Below, one piece after another: positions 14,157 through 22,319 of a stretch of 22,474 nt of DNA; position 1 is the stretch's first letter; every line of letters starts with the position of its first letter. The position numbers were made by a program, and so were the translations under genes. Origin of the DNA: Bacillus sp. AFS037270. GTDB lineage: Bacteria; Bacillota; Bacilli; Bacillales_B; DSM-18226. The notes beneath the pieces were generated by a model. That model was not told the origin of the DNA. It ran no database searches and worked only from the letters and a program-made list of their open reading frames with translations. Where the stretch lies: positions 1 through 22,474 of the forward strand of contig NZ_NUNF01000082.1 in NCBI RefSeq assembly GCF_002585305.1, written 5' to 3'.

Positions 14157-16571
14157 CTACAATTTTACTTTTTGTAAACGTAACGCATTAATAACAACCG
14201 ATACTGAACTGAATGCCATTGCTGCCCCTGCTAACCAAGGTGCCAGGAATCCAAGAGCAGCAACAGGAATACCAAGGGTATTATAGGCAAGGGCCCAGAA
14301 CAAATTCTGCTTAATATTACGAATGGTCTTTTTACTCATATAAATCGCATCGGCAATACTATTTAAATCTCCACGAATAAGGGTGATATCGGCTGCTTCC
14401 ATTGCAACATCGGTACCAGTTCCAATAGCCATTCCGATATCTGCAACTGCAAGGGCTGGAGCATCGTTGATTCCATCACCAACCATTGCAACTTTCTTCC
14501 CTTCTGCCTGCAATTTCTTTATTTCATCGACCTTTCCTTCAGGAAGAACTTCAGCAATAACCTTTTCTATACCTACTTGTGAGGCTATAGCTTTAGCTGT
14601 CTGTTTATTATCCCCAGTAATCATAATTACTTCTATTCCCATATCCTTAAGGCGACTGATGGCTGATTTGGATGTTTCTTTAATGGTATCCGCTACAGCT
14701 ACCATCCCAGCGTATTGGTAGTCGATAGCGACGAGCATTGCTGTTTTACCAACCTTTTCTAAATCATTCATTTGATCATAACCATTTTCTACAGCAACAT
14801 TGTATTTATTCATTAATTTTCTAGTACCAATTAATAGTTCTTTTCCATCAACTTTTGCTTTGATACCAAATCCGGGTATTGCCTCGAAATCCTTAACTTC
14901 CTTTAAAGAAATCCCCTTATCCTTAATTCCTTGAACAATTGCTTGTGCTAGTGGATGTTCTGATTGTTTTTCAGCGGATCCAACAAATGATAAAAATTCA
15001 TCTTCTGTTAGAGTTGAGGCAGTGAATACATCTGTTAAAACAGGTGTTCCGTTTGTAACGGTACCTGTTTTATCTAATACAACCGTAGAAATTTTATGGG
15101 TCATTTCCAAATGCTCTCCACCCTTAAACAAAATTCCATATTCCGCTGCACGACCTGAACCCGCCATTATAGACGTTGGCGTTGCTAATCCCAATGCACA
15201 AGGACAAGCAATAACTAGAACTGCTATCAATTTTTCTAGTGCTTCCGCAAAATCGCCAGGAGACACCCAAACATACCAAACGATAAAAGCTACTACAGCT
15301 AGGGCAACAACAATCGGAACAAACACACCAGAAATCTTGTCCGCAAGACGTTGTATCGGTGCCTTAGAGCCCTGCGCTTCTTCTACTACTTTTATAATTT
15401 GGGCTAAAGCCGTATCTCTGCCTACTTTTGTTGCCTCAATTAATAAAAATCCGTTTTTATTTATAGTAGCTCCTATTACCTCATCACCAATGGTCTTATC
15501 AACCGGGACACTTTCACCCGTGAGCATTGATTCATCGATAGCGGAGCGACCTTCCAATATTTTTCCGTCGACCGGTATCTTATCACCAGGTTTAATATGA
15601 ACGATATCACCAACCATTACTTCTTCAATGGCGATTTCTTGTTCTACACCATCTCTTTCAACAATGGCTGTCTTTGCTTGAAGGCCCATCAGTTTTTTAA
15701 TCGCTTCTGATGACCTTCCTTTAGCCTTTGCTTCAAAAAGCTTTCCAAGAATAATCAGAGTAATAAGAATGGAACTAGTCTCAAAGTAAAGTTCTACGGA
15801 ATGGTTCATACCTCCGATAGACATCAATGATAAATATAAACTGTAAAAATAAGCTGCCGATGTTCCTAAAGCCACGAGAACATCCATATTGGCACTTTTA
15901 TTTTTTAATGCTTTATAAGCTCCAACATAAAACTGTTTACCAATATAAAACTGTACTGGGGTAGCTAAAGCTAATTGAACCCATGGATTCATAAACATTT
16001 TTGGAACCCATATAAAGGAGGTAAATGAAAAGTGGCCCACCATGGCCCATAAAAGCGGCAAGGAAAGGATGGCTGAAAAGATAAATTTCCCAGTTTGTCT
16101 TTCAATCTCCTTTTGACGATGGTCACTTGTTTCTTTTGCATCTTCCTTTATTTGAGCACCATAACCAAGGTTTTCTACCTTATTAATAATTTCACTTGGG
16201 TTTAGGACTGCACTGTTGTACTCTACAGTCGCTTTTTCAAGTGCCAAATTGACATTTGCTTTTACGACACCATTTAATTTAGTTAAACCCTTTTCTATTC
16301 GTGTAGCACAGGCAGCACAGGTCATACCGGTTATGTCAAACTCCGTTTTTTCATTAACAACATCGTAACCAAGATCTTTAATCTTTTTTTCAATTTCTTC
16401 AATATTTATTTTTTCTGGATTATATTTAACATTTGATCGCTCTAAAGCAAGATTAACATTTGCTTCTTCCACGCCTTCTAATCTTTTAAGACCCTTTTCA
16501 ATTCTTACCGCACAGGCGGCACAGGTCATACCTGAGATTTGGAAATTTGTTTCTTTAACATTTTGACTCAT
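14157..16571 (-). CDS. copA: Copper(I)-exporting P1B-type ATPase
   Basis: An 804-residue P-type ATPase, nearly the length of B. subtilis CopA. Two N-terminal heavy-metal domains each carry GMTCAACA (Cys17/20 and Cys85/88). The transport site CPC is in the sixth helix (456-458), with the actuator TGES at 351-354, the phosphorylated Asp500 in DKTGT, SEHP around 537-540 and GDGIND at 698-703. The last helix has MAFSSVSVVINALRL, the Cu(I)-specific pattern of class P1B-1. It pumps cytoplasmic Cu(I) out, receiving it from CopZ. A frame open from TTG at 16580 exists, but AAGGAG lies 9 bases before the ATG at 16571, so that start is used. A hairpin and a second CsoR-like operator precede it. Confidence 0.96.
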   Translation of the reverse strand: MSQNVKETNFQISGMTCAACAVRIEKGLKRLEGVEEANVNLALERSNVKYNPEKINIEEIEKKIKDLGYDVVNEKTEFDITGMTCAACATRIEKGLTKLNGVVKANVNLALEKATVEYNSAVLNPSEIINKVENLGYGAQIKEDAKETSDHRQKEIERQTGKFIFSAILSLPLLWAMVGHFSFTSFIWVPKMFMNPWVQLALATPVQFYIGKQFYVGAYKALKNKSANMDVLVALGTSAAYFYSLYLSLMSIGGMNHSVELYFETSSILITLIILGKLFEAKAKGRSSEAIKKLMGLQAKTAIVERDGVEQEIAIEEVMVGDIVHIKPGDKIPVDGKILEGRSAIDESMLTGESVPVDKTIGDEVIGATINKNGFLLIEATKVGRDTALAQIIKVVEEAQGSKAPIQRLADKISGVFVPIVVALAVVAFIVWYVWVSPGDFAEALEKLIAVLVIACPCALGLATPTSIMAGSGRAAEYGILFKGGEHLEMTHKISTVVLDKTGTVTNGTPVLTDVFTASTLTEDEFLSFVGSAEKQSEHPLAQAIVQGIKDKGISLKEVKDFEAIPGFGIKAKVDGKELLIGTRKLMNKYNVAVENGYDQMNDLEKVGKTAMLVAIDYQYAGMVAVADTIKETSKSAISRLKDMGIEVIMITGDNKQTAKAIASQVGIEKVIAEVLPEGKVDEIKKLQAEGKKVAMVGDGINDAPALAVADIGMAIGTGTDVAMEAADITLIRGDLNSIADAIYMSKKTIRNIKQNLFWALAYNTLGIPVAALGFLAPWLAGAAMAFSSVSVVINALRLQKVKL

Positions 16572-16585
16572 AAAAGCCAACTCCT

Positions 16586-16604
16586 TATACCCTATAGAGG
16601 TATA
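16586..16604 (-). promoter_or_regulatory. Second CsoR-like operator, before copA
   Basis: TATACC, seven bases, GGTATA on the minus strand, with a TATAGGGTATA half that resembles the CsoR box. It lies between copZ and copA, directly upstream of the copA Shine-Dalgarno, and suggests separate copper control of copA. Confidence 0.5.
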
Positions 16605-16609
16605 TTTTT

Positions 16610-16641
16610 TTGTGAAAAGAACGTGCTATTACTAGCACGTC
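16610..16641 (-). terminator. Hairpin between copZ and copA, likely partial terminator
   Basis: A perfect 8-bp stem, ACGTGCTA (16621-16628) with TAGCACGT (16633-16640), loop TTAC. On the minus strand TTCTTTTC follows, a short imperfect T-run. It would lower read-through so that copZ outweighs copA, or stabilise the copZ transcript. Confidence 0.6.
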
Positions 16642-16652
16642 ACTTTCACTAT

Positions 16653-16859
16653 TTACTTCACGTCGTATCCTTGATCATCGATGGTTTCTTTAATCTTATC
16701 TAATGAAACCTCTTGGGTATTAAACTCAACATCCACTTTAGCTGCTTTTAAGTCAACTTTTACGGAACTAACACCGTTTAGTGCACCTACACTTCCTTCT
16801 ACTGCTTTCACACAATGACCGCAAGACATTCCTTGAACATTTAATGTTACCTTTTCCAT
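16653..16859 (-). CDS. copZ: Copper chaperone
   Basis: A 68-residue single heavy-metal-associated domain, highly similar to B. subtilis CopZ: the Cu(I) site is MSCGHC (Cys13, Cys16), and the end reads IDDQGYDVK. It carries Cu(I) in the cytoplasm to the N-terminal domains of CopA and can pass copper to CsoR. The frame is open from 16877, but GAGGGAG lies 7 bases before the ATG at 16859, so the shorter form is chosen. It lies 18 bases after csoR. Confidence 0.95.
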   Translation of the reverse strand: MEKVTLNVQGMSCGHCVKAVEGSVGALNGVSSVKVDLKAAKVDVEFNTQEVSLDKIKETIDDQGYDVK

Positions 16860-16877
16860 TTTAAAACTCCCTCTCAT

Positions 16878-17222
16878 TTATTTTTTTATTAGTCTTTGTA
16901 TAGTAGTTAGCAGTTCATCCACAACTGCATGGTCGCCCTCTTGAATTCTTTCGAGCACACAACTTTTCATATGGCCTTCCAAAAGAACTTTCGCAACACT
17001 ATTTAAAGCTGCTTGGGTGGCTGCAATTTGCGTAATAACATCATCACAATAGGTGTCTTTTTCAATCAGACCTTTAATACCACGAATCTGTCCCTCAACT
17101 CTATTTAATCTTGAAACAAGATTTTGCTTCGTTTTATCTGAATGATGACTTTTTCGTTCTGACGTTAAAGGAGCACAGTGTTCATTAGAATGATTCAGGT
17201 TAACAGGATCGTGATTATTCAT
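16878..17222 (-). CDS. csoR: Copper-sensing repressor
   Basis: A 114-residue all-helical CsoR/RcnR-family protein. The Cu(I) ligands Cys59, His84 and Cys88 (x-C-H-C set) are visible in TYCDD and EGHMKSC. RLNRVEGQIRGI is the family's DNA-binding helix. Without copper it represses the operon; Cu(I) releases it. The N-terminus (about 1-30) has an added His-rich stretch with NHSNEHC and KSHHSDK, which could help metal capture. Two in-frame ATGs exist, and the second, at 17222, has the better spacing from GGAGGG. First gene of csoR-copZ-copA, so the repressor controls itself. Confidence 0.95.
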   Translation of the reverse strand: MNNHDPVNLNHSNEHCAPLTSERKSHHSDKTKQNLVSRLNRVEGQIRGIKGLIEKDTYCDDVITQIAATQAALNSVAKVLLEGHMKSCVLERIQEGDHAVVDELLTTIQRLIKK

Positions 17223-17248
17223 TACCATCCCTCCTTTGATTTAAATTT

Positions 17249-17269
17249 ACCATACCCCCCTACCCTATG
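17249..17269 (-). promoter_or_regulatory. CsoR operator before csoR
   Basis: On the minus strand CATAGGGTAGGGGGGTATGG, very close to the known Bacillus CsoR box (TACCCTACGGGGGTATGG type), 27 bases before the csoR start. The rest of the gap to the next gene (17270-17554) holds no gene; its right part is the promoter region of the NlpC/P60 gene. Confidence 0.8.
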
Positions 17270-17456
17270 TAAATAGGCGTTGATGAAAAATTTTTAGTTT
17301 TCACTGAAAATTCACAAGTTGTACACAAGCTAGTCTATTTAACTTGAATTAACATAATGAACAAAGAGTGGTCTTAACCAAAAACTACCATTTTATGACT
17401 TTCTATTCCTTTCAACACACCATCATTATATTAAACTACAAGATATTACAAATTCC

Positions 17457-17486
17457 TTACAGTTAGATTACGATTTTCGGCATAAT
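17457..17486 (+). promoter_or_regulatory. Possible promoter of the NlpC/P60 gene
   Basis: TTACAG (17457-17462), 18 bases, then CATAAT (17481-17486). The match is moderate, and it leaves a leader of about 60 bases. The AAGGGG before the ATG at 17555 is clear. Confidence 0.4.
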
Positions 17487-17554
17487 ATATCAATTTATCT
17501 AAACGGTAGTAAACTAAAGGTATATATAGAAAATTAATTAGTAAGGGGAAACAA

Positions 17555-18361
17555 ATGAAAAAGAAGTTTATAGCATTATTTACAGCTACAGTATTCGGGA
17601 CATCCTTATATAGTACGACAGCCATGGCTGCGACAATCAAAGTTAAAAGCGGGGATACTTTATCTAAGTATTCTAAACAATATAATATAGCAGTTTCAGA
17701 AATTAAGACTGCTAATAAATTATCAAGTGATAGAATCTATATTGGCCAGAATTTATACATACCTGAGAAAGGCAAGGTCGTGGCTAAAACTAGCACCAGT
17801 CCATCTTCAGTAGTATATACAGTAAAATCTGGTGATAGCTTGTCATTAATCGCCAAAAGATATGGGACAACAGTGACACAACTAAAATCGTGGAATGGAT
17901 TGAAATCGGATTTAATTAGAATAGGTCAAAAATTAAAAGTTACTAGTGGTACTGTGACATCGCCAGTTGCTCCGACTCCTTCGGCTACTAAACCTGCAGT
18001 GTCCTCCATTAATAAAGCCAAATTGGTTCAAGACGCAAAAACAGTGGTTGGCAGCCCCTACAAATGGGGAGGAACTACTTCAAGCGGATTTGATTGCAGT
18101 GGATTTATTTACTATGTAGTCAACAAACAAAAAAACGTCTCTCGTTCGACTGTTGCTGGATATTGGAACATGATGAAACCTGTGTCTACTTTATCCGTTG
18201 GCGATTTTGTCTATTACGAAACGTATAAAAAAGGTCCTTCGCATATGGGAATCTACGTAGGGAATGGTAAGTTCATTCATTCTGGGTCCCAGGGAGTTCA
18301 AATTTCCGACATGAATATCTCTTACTGGAAATCTCGTTATCTTGGGGCAAGACAATTCTAG
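17555..18361 (+). CDS. Secreted LysM-LysM-NlpC/P60 peptidoglycan hydrolase
   Basis: A 268-residue exported cell-wall enzyme. The signal peptide ends at TTAMA-A (about 26). Two LysM domains follow (about 27-70 and 87-130, each with VKSGD-T/S-L and IGQ-LYIP/LKV), binding glycan chains; a Pro/Thr/Ser linker leads to the NlpC/P60 domain (about 155-268) with catalytic Cys181 in DCSGF, His230 in SHMGIYVG and His242 in FIHSG. The family cuts D-gamma-glutamyl-meso-diaminopimelate bonds, as in LytE, LytF and CwlS, but this one has fewer LysM repeats. It points away from csoR and is monocistronic with its own terminator. Confidence 0.93.
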   Translation: MKKKFIALFTATVFGTSLYSTTAMAATIKVKSGDTLSKYSKQYNIAVSEIKTANKLSSDRIYIGQNLYIPEKGKVVAKTSTSPSSVVYTVKSGDSLSLIAKRYGTTVTQLKSWNGLKSDLIRIGQKLKVTSGTVTSPVAPTPSATKPAVSSINKAKLVQDAKTVVGSPYKWGGTTSSGFDCSGFIYYVVNKQKNVSRSTVAGYWNMMKPVSTLSVGDFVYYETYKKGPSHMGIYVGNGKFIHSGSQGVQISDMNISYWKSRYLGARQF

Positions 18362-18371
18362 TTTTAAAAGT

Positions 18372-18398
18372 CCTTATCTTATCGATAGGGGTTTTTTT
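18372..18398 (+). terminator. Terminator of the NlpC/P60 gene
   Basis: CCTTATC (18372-18378) pairs with GATAGGG (18384-18390, one G-T pair), followed by G and seven T, 10 bases after the stop. Confidence 0.8.
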
Positions 18399-18424
18399 AA
18401 TTGCTCACTAACTCGGTAACATCT

Positions 18425-18465
18425 AAAAAAGACTAGAGTTTGAATTGCAAAATCTAGTCTTTTTT
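18425..18465. terminator. Bidirectional terminator
   Basis: A 13-bp perfect inverted repeat: AAAAAAGACTAGA at 18425-18437 and TCTAGTCTTTTTT at 18453-18465, so a stem of GACTAGA is flanked by A and T runs. It serves the minus-strand polyferredoxin operon that ends at 18483 and backs up the plus-strand terminator. Confidence 0.88.
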
Positions 18466-18482
18466 CAATTTACATTATTTTA

Positions 18483-19868
18483 TTAGACACGGTGCATCAT
18501 TGGAAGTGAGAACAAATAAATGTTTGCTACTGCAAGCAGTACCATTAATACATAATATGGAGCTAATGCTTTAAAGGATCCCTTATTACCGATACGGTAT
18601 GCCGTATAGATGGAACCAATCATCCCTATTACAATAATAATATACTGCAACATTTGAACAGATGAAGCTGGAGCAAATGCAAGGTCACCCCTTGTTACAT
18701 TCATACCGAATAATGCAGCAGAGTTGTACCAGATTGCTTTTCCTTCAGTAATAATATGGAACAAGTTGTGAGCAAGGTGGCCTGCTAAATCCAATGGAAT
18801 AATCGCATAACCGAAACGAACAAAGTTTTTCTTAACTTTCTCTACAGATCCACCTGTTATGGTAGCAAGTTTAGCTGTTCCATATAAGAGCGCTACTGGG
18901 ATTGCCATTGCAATAATGAAGGCGACAGTAAAGTTTACATTATAATTATCCGTTCCTGTAACAGATCCAATTGCGTTTAAGATATCCTGCCATATTGCTA
19001 CCATTGTGATGTTTTGAACAAATACAATACCCATAATAACCGCTGCTAAGAATGTATGCTCCACCATTGGTTTTTTGATTCCCCATAATTCAGATGTTGG
19101 TACACGAGGGGAAATACGAATTGAGTTATTTGGACAACTTTTTACACAGTTTCCACATAAGTTACAATCAGCTGCGGTATCCATAGTTCTTACAAATTGA
19201 AACATTGGGCAACCTTCAGCTTTTTCGCTTCCTTTATAGCACGATTGAGTTTTACATGTCTTACAAATCTCAGGTGTGCCGCGAAGTTCTAATGACCCGG
19301 AACGCGAATAGTTACCTGAAAGTCCTCCTAGAAAGCATAAAGTTTTACAAAATGATCTTCTTTCGTAAAAGATAGAAGTCCCAACTACCATGGTTACAAG
19401 TAAAAGAAGTAAATAACCCGATCCTCTTGGTGATTCAACAATCCCCCAAATATGATCGCTGTACGTAATGGCGATGAAGAAAAAATCAATCATCCAAAGT
19501 CCATACTTTCTTAAAAACTTTGGCATGGGCCGATTACTACCGATCGTTTTGCGAATAATGTCGCTTACTTTACCAAACGGACATATTGTACACCAAAATC
19601 TTCCGATTACTAAGAAGAAAATTGGTATTAAAGGCCACCATAAAACCCAAGTCAGGGATGTTCCAGCATTTCGGGAGGGATCAACTGTTCCAGCCACCAA
19701 TTCATAGACAATAACGGAAAAAACAGCAAGGACTATCCATTGAAAAACCCCCGGATACCATTTACTTTGTATAAATTTCTTAACGATAGGTATTGATAAT
19801 AAATTATAAGGCTTTTTTTCCTCCAATTGTTTTTTCTCTTTAAATAACTTGTCTTTTGGAATTGCCAC
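18483..19868 (-). CDS. Membrane polyferredoxin (NapH/NosR/CcoG-like 4Fe-4S protein)
   Basis: A 461-residue integral membrane protein with about ten predicted helices. Residues 93-97 read CTICP, like the CxxCP motifs of NapH and NosR, and a second cysteine pair is Cys174/Cys178 (CKTLC). A cytoplasmic or outer loop holds two ferredoxin clusters: Cys202/205/210/220 and the classic Cys235/238/241/245 (CNLCGNCVKSCP). A helix near 360 carries HLAHNLFH, possible haem ligands. It should pass electrons across or along the membrane; partner and acceptor are unknown. The start lies inside the upstream gene: GTG at 19868 follows AAAGGA at 8 bases and overlaps that gene by 29 bases; an ATG at 19877 is the alternative. 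Confidence 0.85.
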   Translation of the reverse strand: MAIPKDKLFKEKKQLEEKKPYNLLSIPIVKKFIQSKWYPGVFQWIVLAVFSVIVYELVAGTVDPSRNAGTSLTWVLWWPLIPIFFLVIGRFWCTICPFGKVSDIIRKTIGSNRPMPKFLRKYGLWMIDFFFIAITYSDHIWGIVESPRGSGYLLLLLVTMVVGTSIFYERRSFCKTLCFLGGLSGNYSRSGSLELRGTPEICKTCKTQSCYKGSEKAEGCPMFQFVRTMDTAADCNLCGNCVKSCPNNSIRISPRVPTSELWGIKKPMVEHTFLAAVIMGIVFVQNITMVAIWQDILNAIGSVTGTDNYNVNFTVAFIIAMAIPVALLYGTAKLATITGGSVEKVKKNFVRFGYAIIPLDLAGHLAHNLFHIITEGKAIWYNSAALFGMNVTRGDLAFAPASSVQMLQYIIIVIGMIGSIYTAYRIGNKGSFKALAPYYVLMVLLAVANIYLFSLPMMHRV

Positions 19869-20274
19869 TGGAACCATCCTTTCTTCTAAACCACTTGTTC
19901 CAAACACCAATTACTATAAAGGAAAGATTAACCGCACCGAACGTTCCTAAAACCTTAAGGTTTGCCGGTTCTTCTTTGACAGGCTCATGACTGTGACCGC
20001 CACTGCCCTCCATATCCATACCTTCCATGTCTTCCCCTTCAGTCATTCCTTCCATATCATGACCATTACTGGAGTTATGATCACTACTCACGCTTTTAGT
20101 TTGATGACTATTTGAGTTGTCCCCACTTATGTCCATGCCTTCCATATCATGTTCCGATTGGCCATTCAGGCTAGATGTGGATGGAACTTTACCATGATCT
20201 CCATCCGCGAAAGCTATTCTTCCCCCTGAAAATACAACCACAAGGATAATGATTAACAACCATTTTCCCTTCAA
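19840..20274 (-). CDS. Secreted Met/His-rich protein with C-terminal membrane anchor
   Basis: A 144-residue exported protein. An N-terminal signal segment ends near AFA-DGDHG, the middle part is low in hydrophobic residues and repeats HDMEGMD, HDMEGM and EDMEGMDMEG with several His-containing links, and the end has a membrane helix (VLGTFGAVNLSFIVIGVW) with a basic tail. Such Met/His motifs bind Cu(I) or Cu(II) in other envelope proteins, so it may buffer or hand over copper outside the cell. I do not know a named family. The start is uncertain: GAGGTGA lies 6 bases before the TTG at 20274, while a GTG at 20283 overlaps that site. It overlaps the polyferredoxin gene, implying coupled expression. 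Confidence 0.75.
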   Translation of the reverse strand: MKGKWLLIIILVVVFSGGRIAFADGDHGKVPSTSSLNGQSEHDMEGMDISGDNSNSHQTKSVSSDHNSSNGHDMEGMTEGEDMEGMDMEGSGGHSHEPVKEEPANLKVLGTFGAVNLSFIVIGVWNKWFRRKDGSSGNSKRQVI

Positions 20275-20329
20275 AGCCTTCACCTCATTTCAAATTAGTG
20301 TAACGTACGATAATTGCTTAACAACTTAA

Positions 20330-20365
20330 ACTTTAATAGAAAAGTTTGCAGAAACTTTGAGTTTT
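20330..20365 (-). promoter_or_regulatory. Direct-repeat activator site and -10 for the Met-rich/polyferredoxin operon
   Basis: In transcription order AAAACTCAAAG (20355-20365) and TTTCTGCAAAC (20344-20354), then 8 bases, then TAAAGT (20330-20335). A TATTAA at 20333-20338 is an alternative -10 at shorter spacing. Confidence 0.6.
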
Positions 20366-20474
20366 TCTTGTATAAAATATGTCATTTGCAAAAACATCTT
20401 GATTTGACACAAAATTGGAATAAAGTATTATTAACCTATAATTTTTATGGTGGGAATTTTTTAGAAATCTATTA

Positions 20475-20510
20475 AATCTGCAAAGTTTCTTCAAAATCTT
20501 CTTCTATTAT
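20475..20510 (+). promoter_or_regulatory. Direct-repeat activator site and -10 for the response regulator
   Basis: AATCTGCAAAG (20475-20485) and TTTCTTCAAAA (20486-20496), then 8 bases, then TATTAT (20505-20510). It lies 32 bases before the gene start and implies autoregulation. Confidence 0.65.
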
Positions 20511-20542
20511 TAAGGTATAAACTTTGATAAGGTGGTGGCGAT

Positions 20543-21244
20543 ATGAAAACAATTTTACTTGTCGATGATGAAACTCGAATGCTTGACCTTTTAGGACTTT
20601 ATATAGCTCCTCACGGTTATAAATGTGTTAAGGCTAACTCAGCAAAAGTCGCTCTGACTTATTTTGAAAAAGAAAAAATTGACCTGATAATCTTGGATAT
20701 TATGATGCCAGAAATGGACGGTTGGGCAACCTGCAAAAAAATAAGAGAGTTTTCAGAGGTCCCCATTATTATGCTGACAGCCAGGAGTGAAACGCCAGAC
20801 ATCATAAAGGGTCTAAAATTTGGGGCTGACGATTATGTGACAAAACCTTTTAATGAAGAGGAGTTATTAGCCAGAATCGAGGCATTGCTAAGAAGAACGA
20901 GAACTTCAACAGAAAATCAGCATTTTCTAGTTTTCAATGGCCTAGAATGGAATCAGGAATCTATGGAATTAAAATATAAAGGCCAAGTCATTTCGGTCAC
21001 ACCGAAAGAATTTGCTTTAATTGGTTTGTTTATAAAAAATCCTCAAAAAGTTTACTCTCGTGAACACTTATTGTCATCTATATGGGGGCTCCAGTCGCAA
21101 ATAGATGATCGAACTATTGATTCCCATATTAGGAATTTACGTGAAAAGTTAAGGAATGCAGGATTCCCTATAGATAACCACCTTTTTACAGTTTGGGGTA
21201 TAGGATACAAATGGGTAAAGGAAGATTCTGAAAAGAACAGGTAA
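20543..21244 (+). CDS. OmpR/PhoB-family response regulator without adjacent kinase
   Basis: A 233-residue regulator. The receiver domain (1-115) has the acidic pair Asp8-Asp9, phosphoacceptor Asp52 in ILDIMMPEMDG, Thr79 and Lys101 in TKPF, so it should be phosphorylated normally. The winged-helix output domain (about 130-228) ends in TVWGIGYKW, typical of OmpR/PhoB regulators that bind tandem direct repeats. The ATG follows AAGGTGG. No histidine kinase gene is next to it: the next gene is convergent, beyond a terminator. It is divergent from the Met-rich operon, and matching direct repeats lie before four units in the window, so those are its likely targets. The signal is unknown; copper or redox stress is a guess from the targets. 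Confidence 0.93.
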   Translation: MKTILLVDDETRMLDLLGLYIAPHGYKCVKANSAKVALTYFEKEKIDLIILDIMMPEMDGWATCKKIREFSEVPIIMLTARSETPDIIKGLKFGADDYVTKPFNEEELLARIEALLRRTRTSTENQHFLVFNGLEWNQESMELKYKGQVISVTPKEFALIGLFIKNPQKVYSREHLLSSIWGLQSQIDDRTIDSHIRNLREKLRNAGFPIDNHLFTVWGIGYKWVKEDSEKNR

Positions 21245-21294
21245 ATGCAATAATTGAATTTAAACATGCTCCTTTTAATGAACTTTTATCCACT

Positions 21295-21332
21295 AAAAAA
21301 GCAGTGATCTAGTTGATAATCACTGCTTTTTT
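21295..21332. terminator. Bidirectional terminator between response regulator and BNR lipoprotein gene
   Basis: AAAAAA plus GCAGTGAT (21301-21308) pairs with ATCACTGC (21319-21326) plus TTTTTT, loop of 10 bases. It serves both convergent genes. Confidence 0.9.
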
Positions 21333-21336
21333 ATCG

Positions 21337-22266
21337 TTATTTTAATTTTCCAGATGTGATAATTTGCTCCCAATTATCCCCGCCATCTTTCGTTTCATAC
21401 AAAGATGTTGAAAATGTGGAAACCACAATTTGTTTTTCGTCCTTTTCATTTACCGATATAGAAGAGACCACATCCTGACCAAGATCTAAACCTATACTTT
21501 TCCAAGATTGTCCTCCATTTTTAGAAATCATTACCCCTGCGGCCACATTGTCCATTGAGTAAGCAATAATGTCTTTTCCATTATGCATAACTGTCATAGC
21601 TGTAATTAGACGGGTATCGTCAAACATTTGCCAATTTGCTCCACCATCTTTTGAAATCATAACTCCATTTTCTGTACCCGCCAGCAAGGTATTTTTATCT
21701 TCCGGTAGAACAAGTAGCGAGTGAACTTTCATCAGGTCACTTGGTAATCCTTTTGGTTCTATCTTAGCCCATTTTTTCCCACCGTCAAAACTCTTATAAA
21801 TCCCAGCACCATATTGCCCTGTACCCATATCATTTAGTCCATAAATGACGTTTGGATCATGATGATATGTTGTTAAAGTGTGGAAATCAATTTTACCAAC
21901 ATACTCTACCTCTTCCCAATGCAGCCCTTTATCTTTACTGATTAATACTCCCATTGGGTTCGGATATTCAGAGTTCGTACCAGGGTGTCCACTTGTTAAC
22001 ATTGTACCGTCAGAACGTAAATGGAATCCCATAAAATCATCATTTGCGGAACCCACTTTATTCCAAGTTTCACCTGCATTTTTTGTTGAGAAAAGACCTT
22101 CATGAGTTGCTATGTAGGTTGTCCCATCGTTAGTAATACCTACTCCATGAATATCTTCAATTTTTTTCCCGCTCTTTACTGCTGTTATCTTTGAATCCTC
22201 TTTTGAACTACAAGCTGAAAGAATTAAACTCAAAGACAATACTGATAATACCAATACCTTTTTCAT
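21337..22266 (-). CDS. Lipoprotein with Asp-box (BNR) beta-propeller repeats
   Basis: A 309-residue exported lipoprotein. The signal peptide ends in LSAC with Cys19 as the lipidated residue. The rest holds at least six Asp-box repeats, such as TKNAGETW, SKDKGLHW, SFDGGKKW, SKDGGANW, SKNGGQSW and TKDGGDNW, the pattern of sialidase-like or photosystem-assembly-type beta-propellers. Related proteins are, as I recall, named F510_1955 family glycosylhydrolase, but no catalytic residues can be claimed, so the enzyme label is doubtful. A frame open to 22329 exists, but GAGGTGG before the ATG at 22266 and the promoter further upstream decide the start. It shares the direct-repeat promoter with the response regulator. 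Confidence 0.85.
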   Translation of the reverse strand: MKKVLVLSVLSLSLILSACSSKEDSKITAVKSGKKIEDIHGVGITNDGTTYIATHEGLFSTKNAGETWNKVGSANDDFMGFHLRSDGTMLTSGHPGTNSEYPNPMGVLISKDKGLHWEEVEYVGKIDFHTLTTYHHDPNVIYGLNDMGTGQYGAGIYKSFDGGKKWAKIEPKGLPSDLMKVHSLLVLPEDKNTLLAGTENGVMISKDGGANWQMFDDTRLITAMTVMHNGKDIIAYSMDNVAAGVMISKNGGQSWKSIGLDLGQDVVSSISVNEKDEKQIVVSTFSTSLYETKDGGDNWEQIITSGKLK

Positions 22267-22319
22267 GACCCACCTCAAAATATTCTTTTTACAAACAAAT
22301 TTATATTGATTATGTAAAT

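Noticed and set aside
15022..15600. 192-codon open frame on the plus strand
   Set aside because: It lies wholly antisense to copA, has no ribosome binding site, and its composition follows the codon positions of copA.
17457..17463. TTACAGT before the NlpC/P60 gene as an Rrf2/SaiR site
   Set aside because: Only one half is present; the partner TGTAA is missing at nine bases on the expected side.
20041..20160. Repeated MEGMD-coding DNA as a CRISPR or tandem DNA repeat
   Set aside because: The units are short, irregularly spaced and in frame within a coding sequence; they are protein motifs, not a repeat array.
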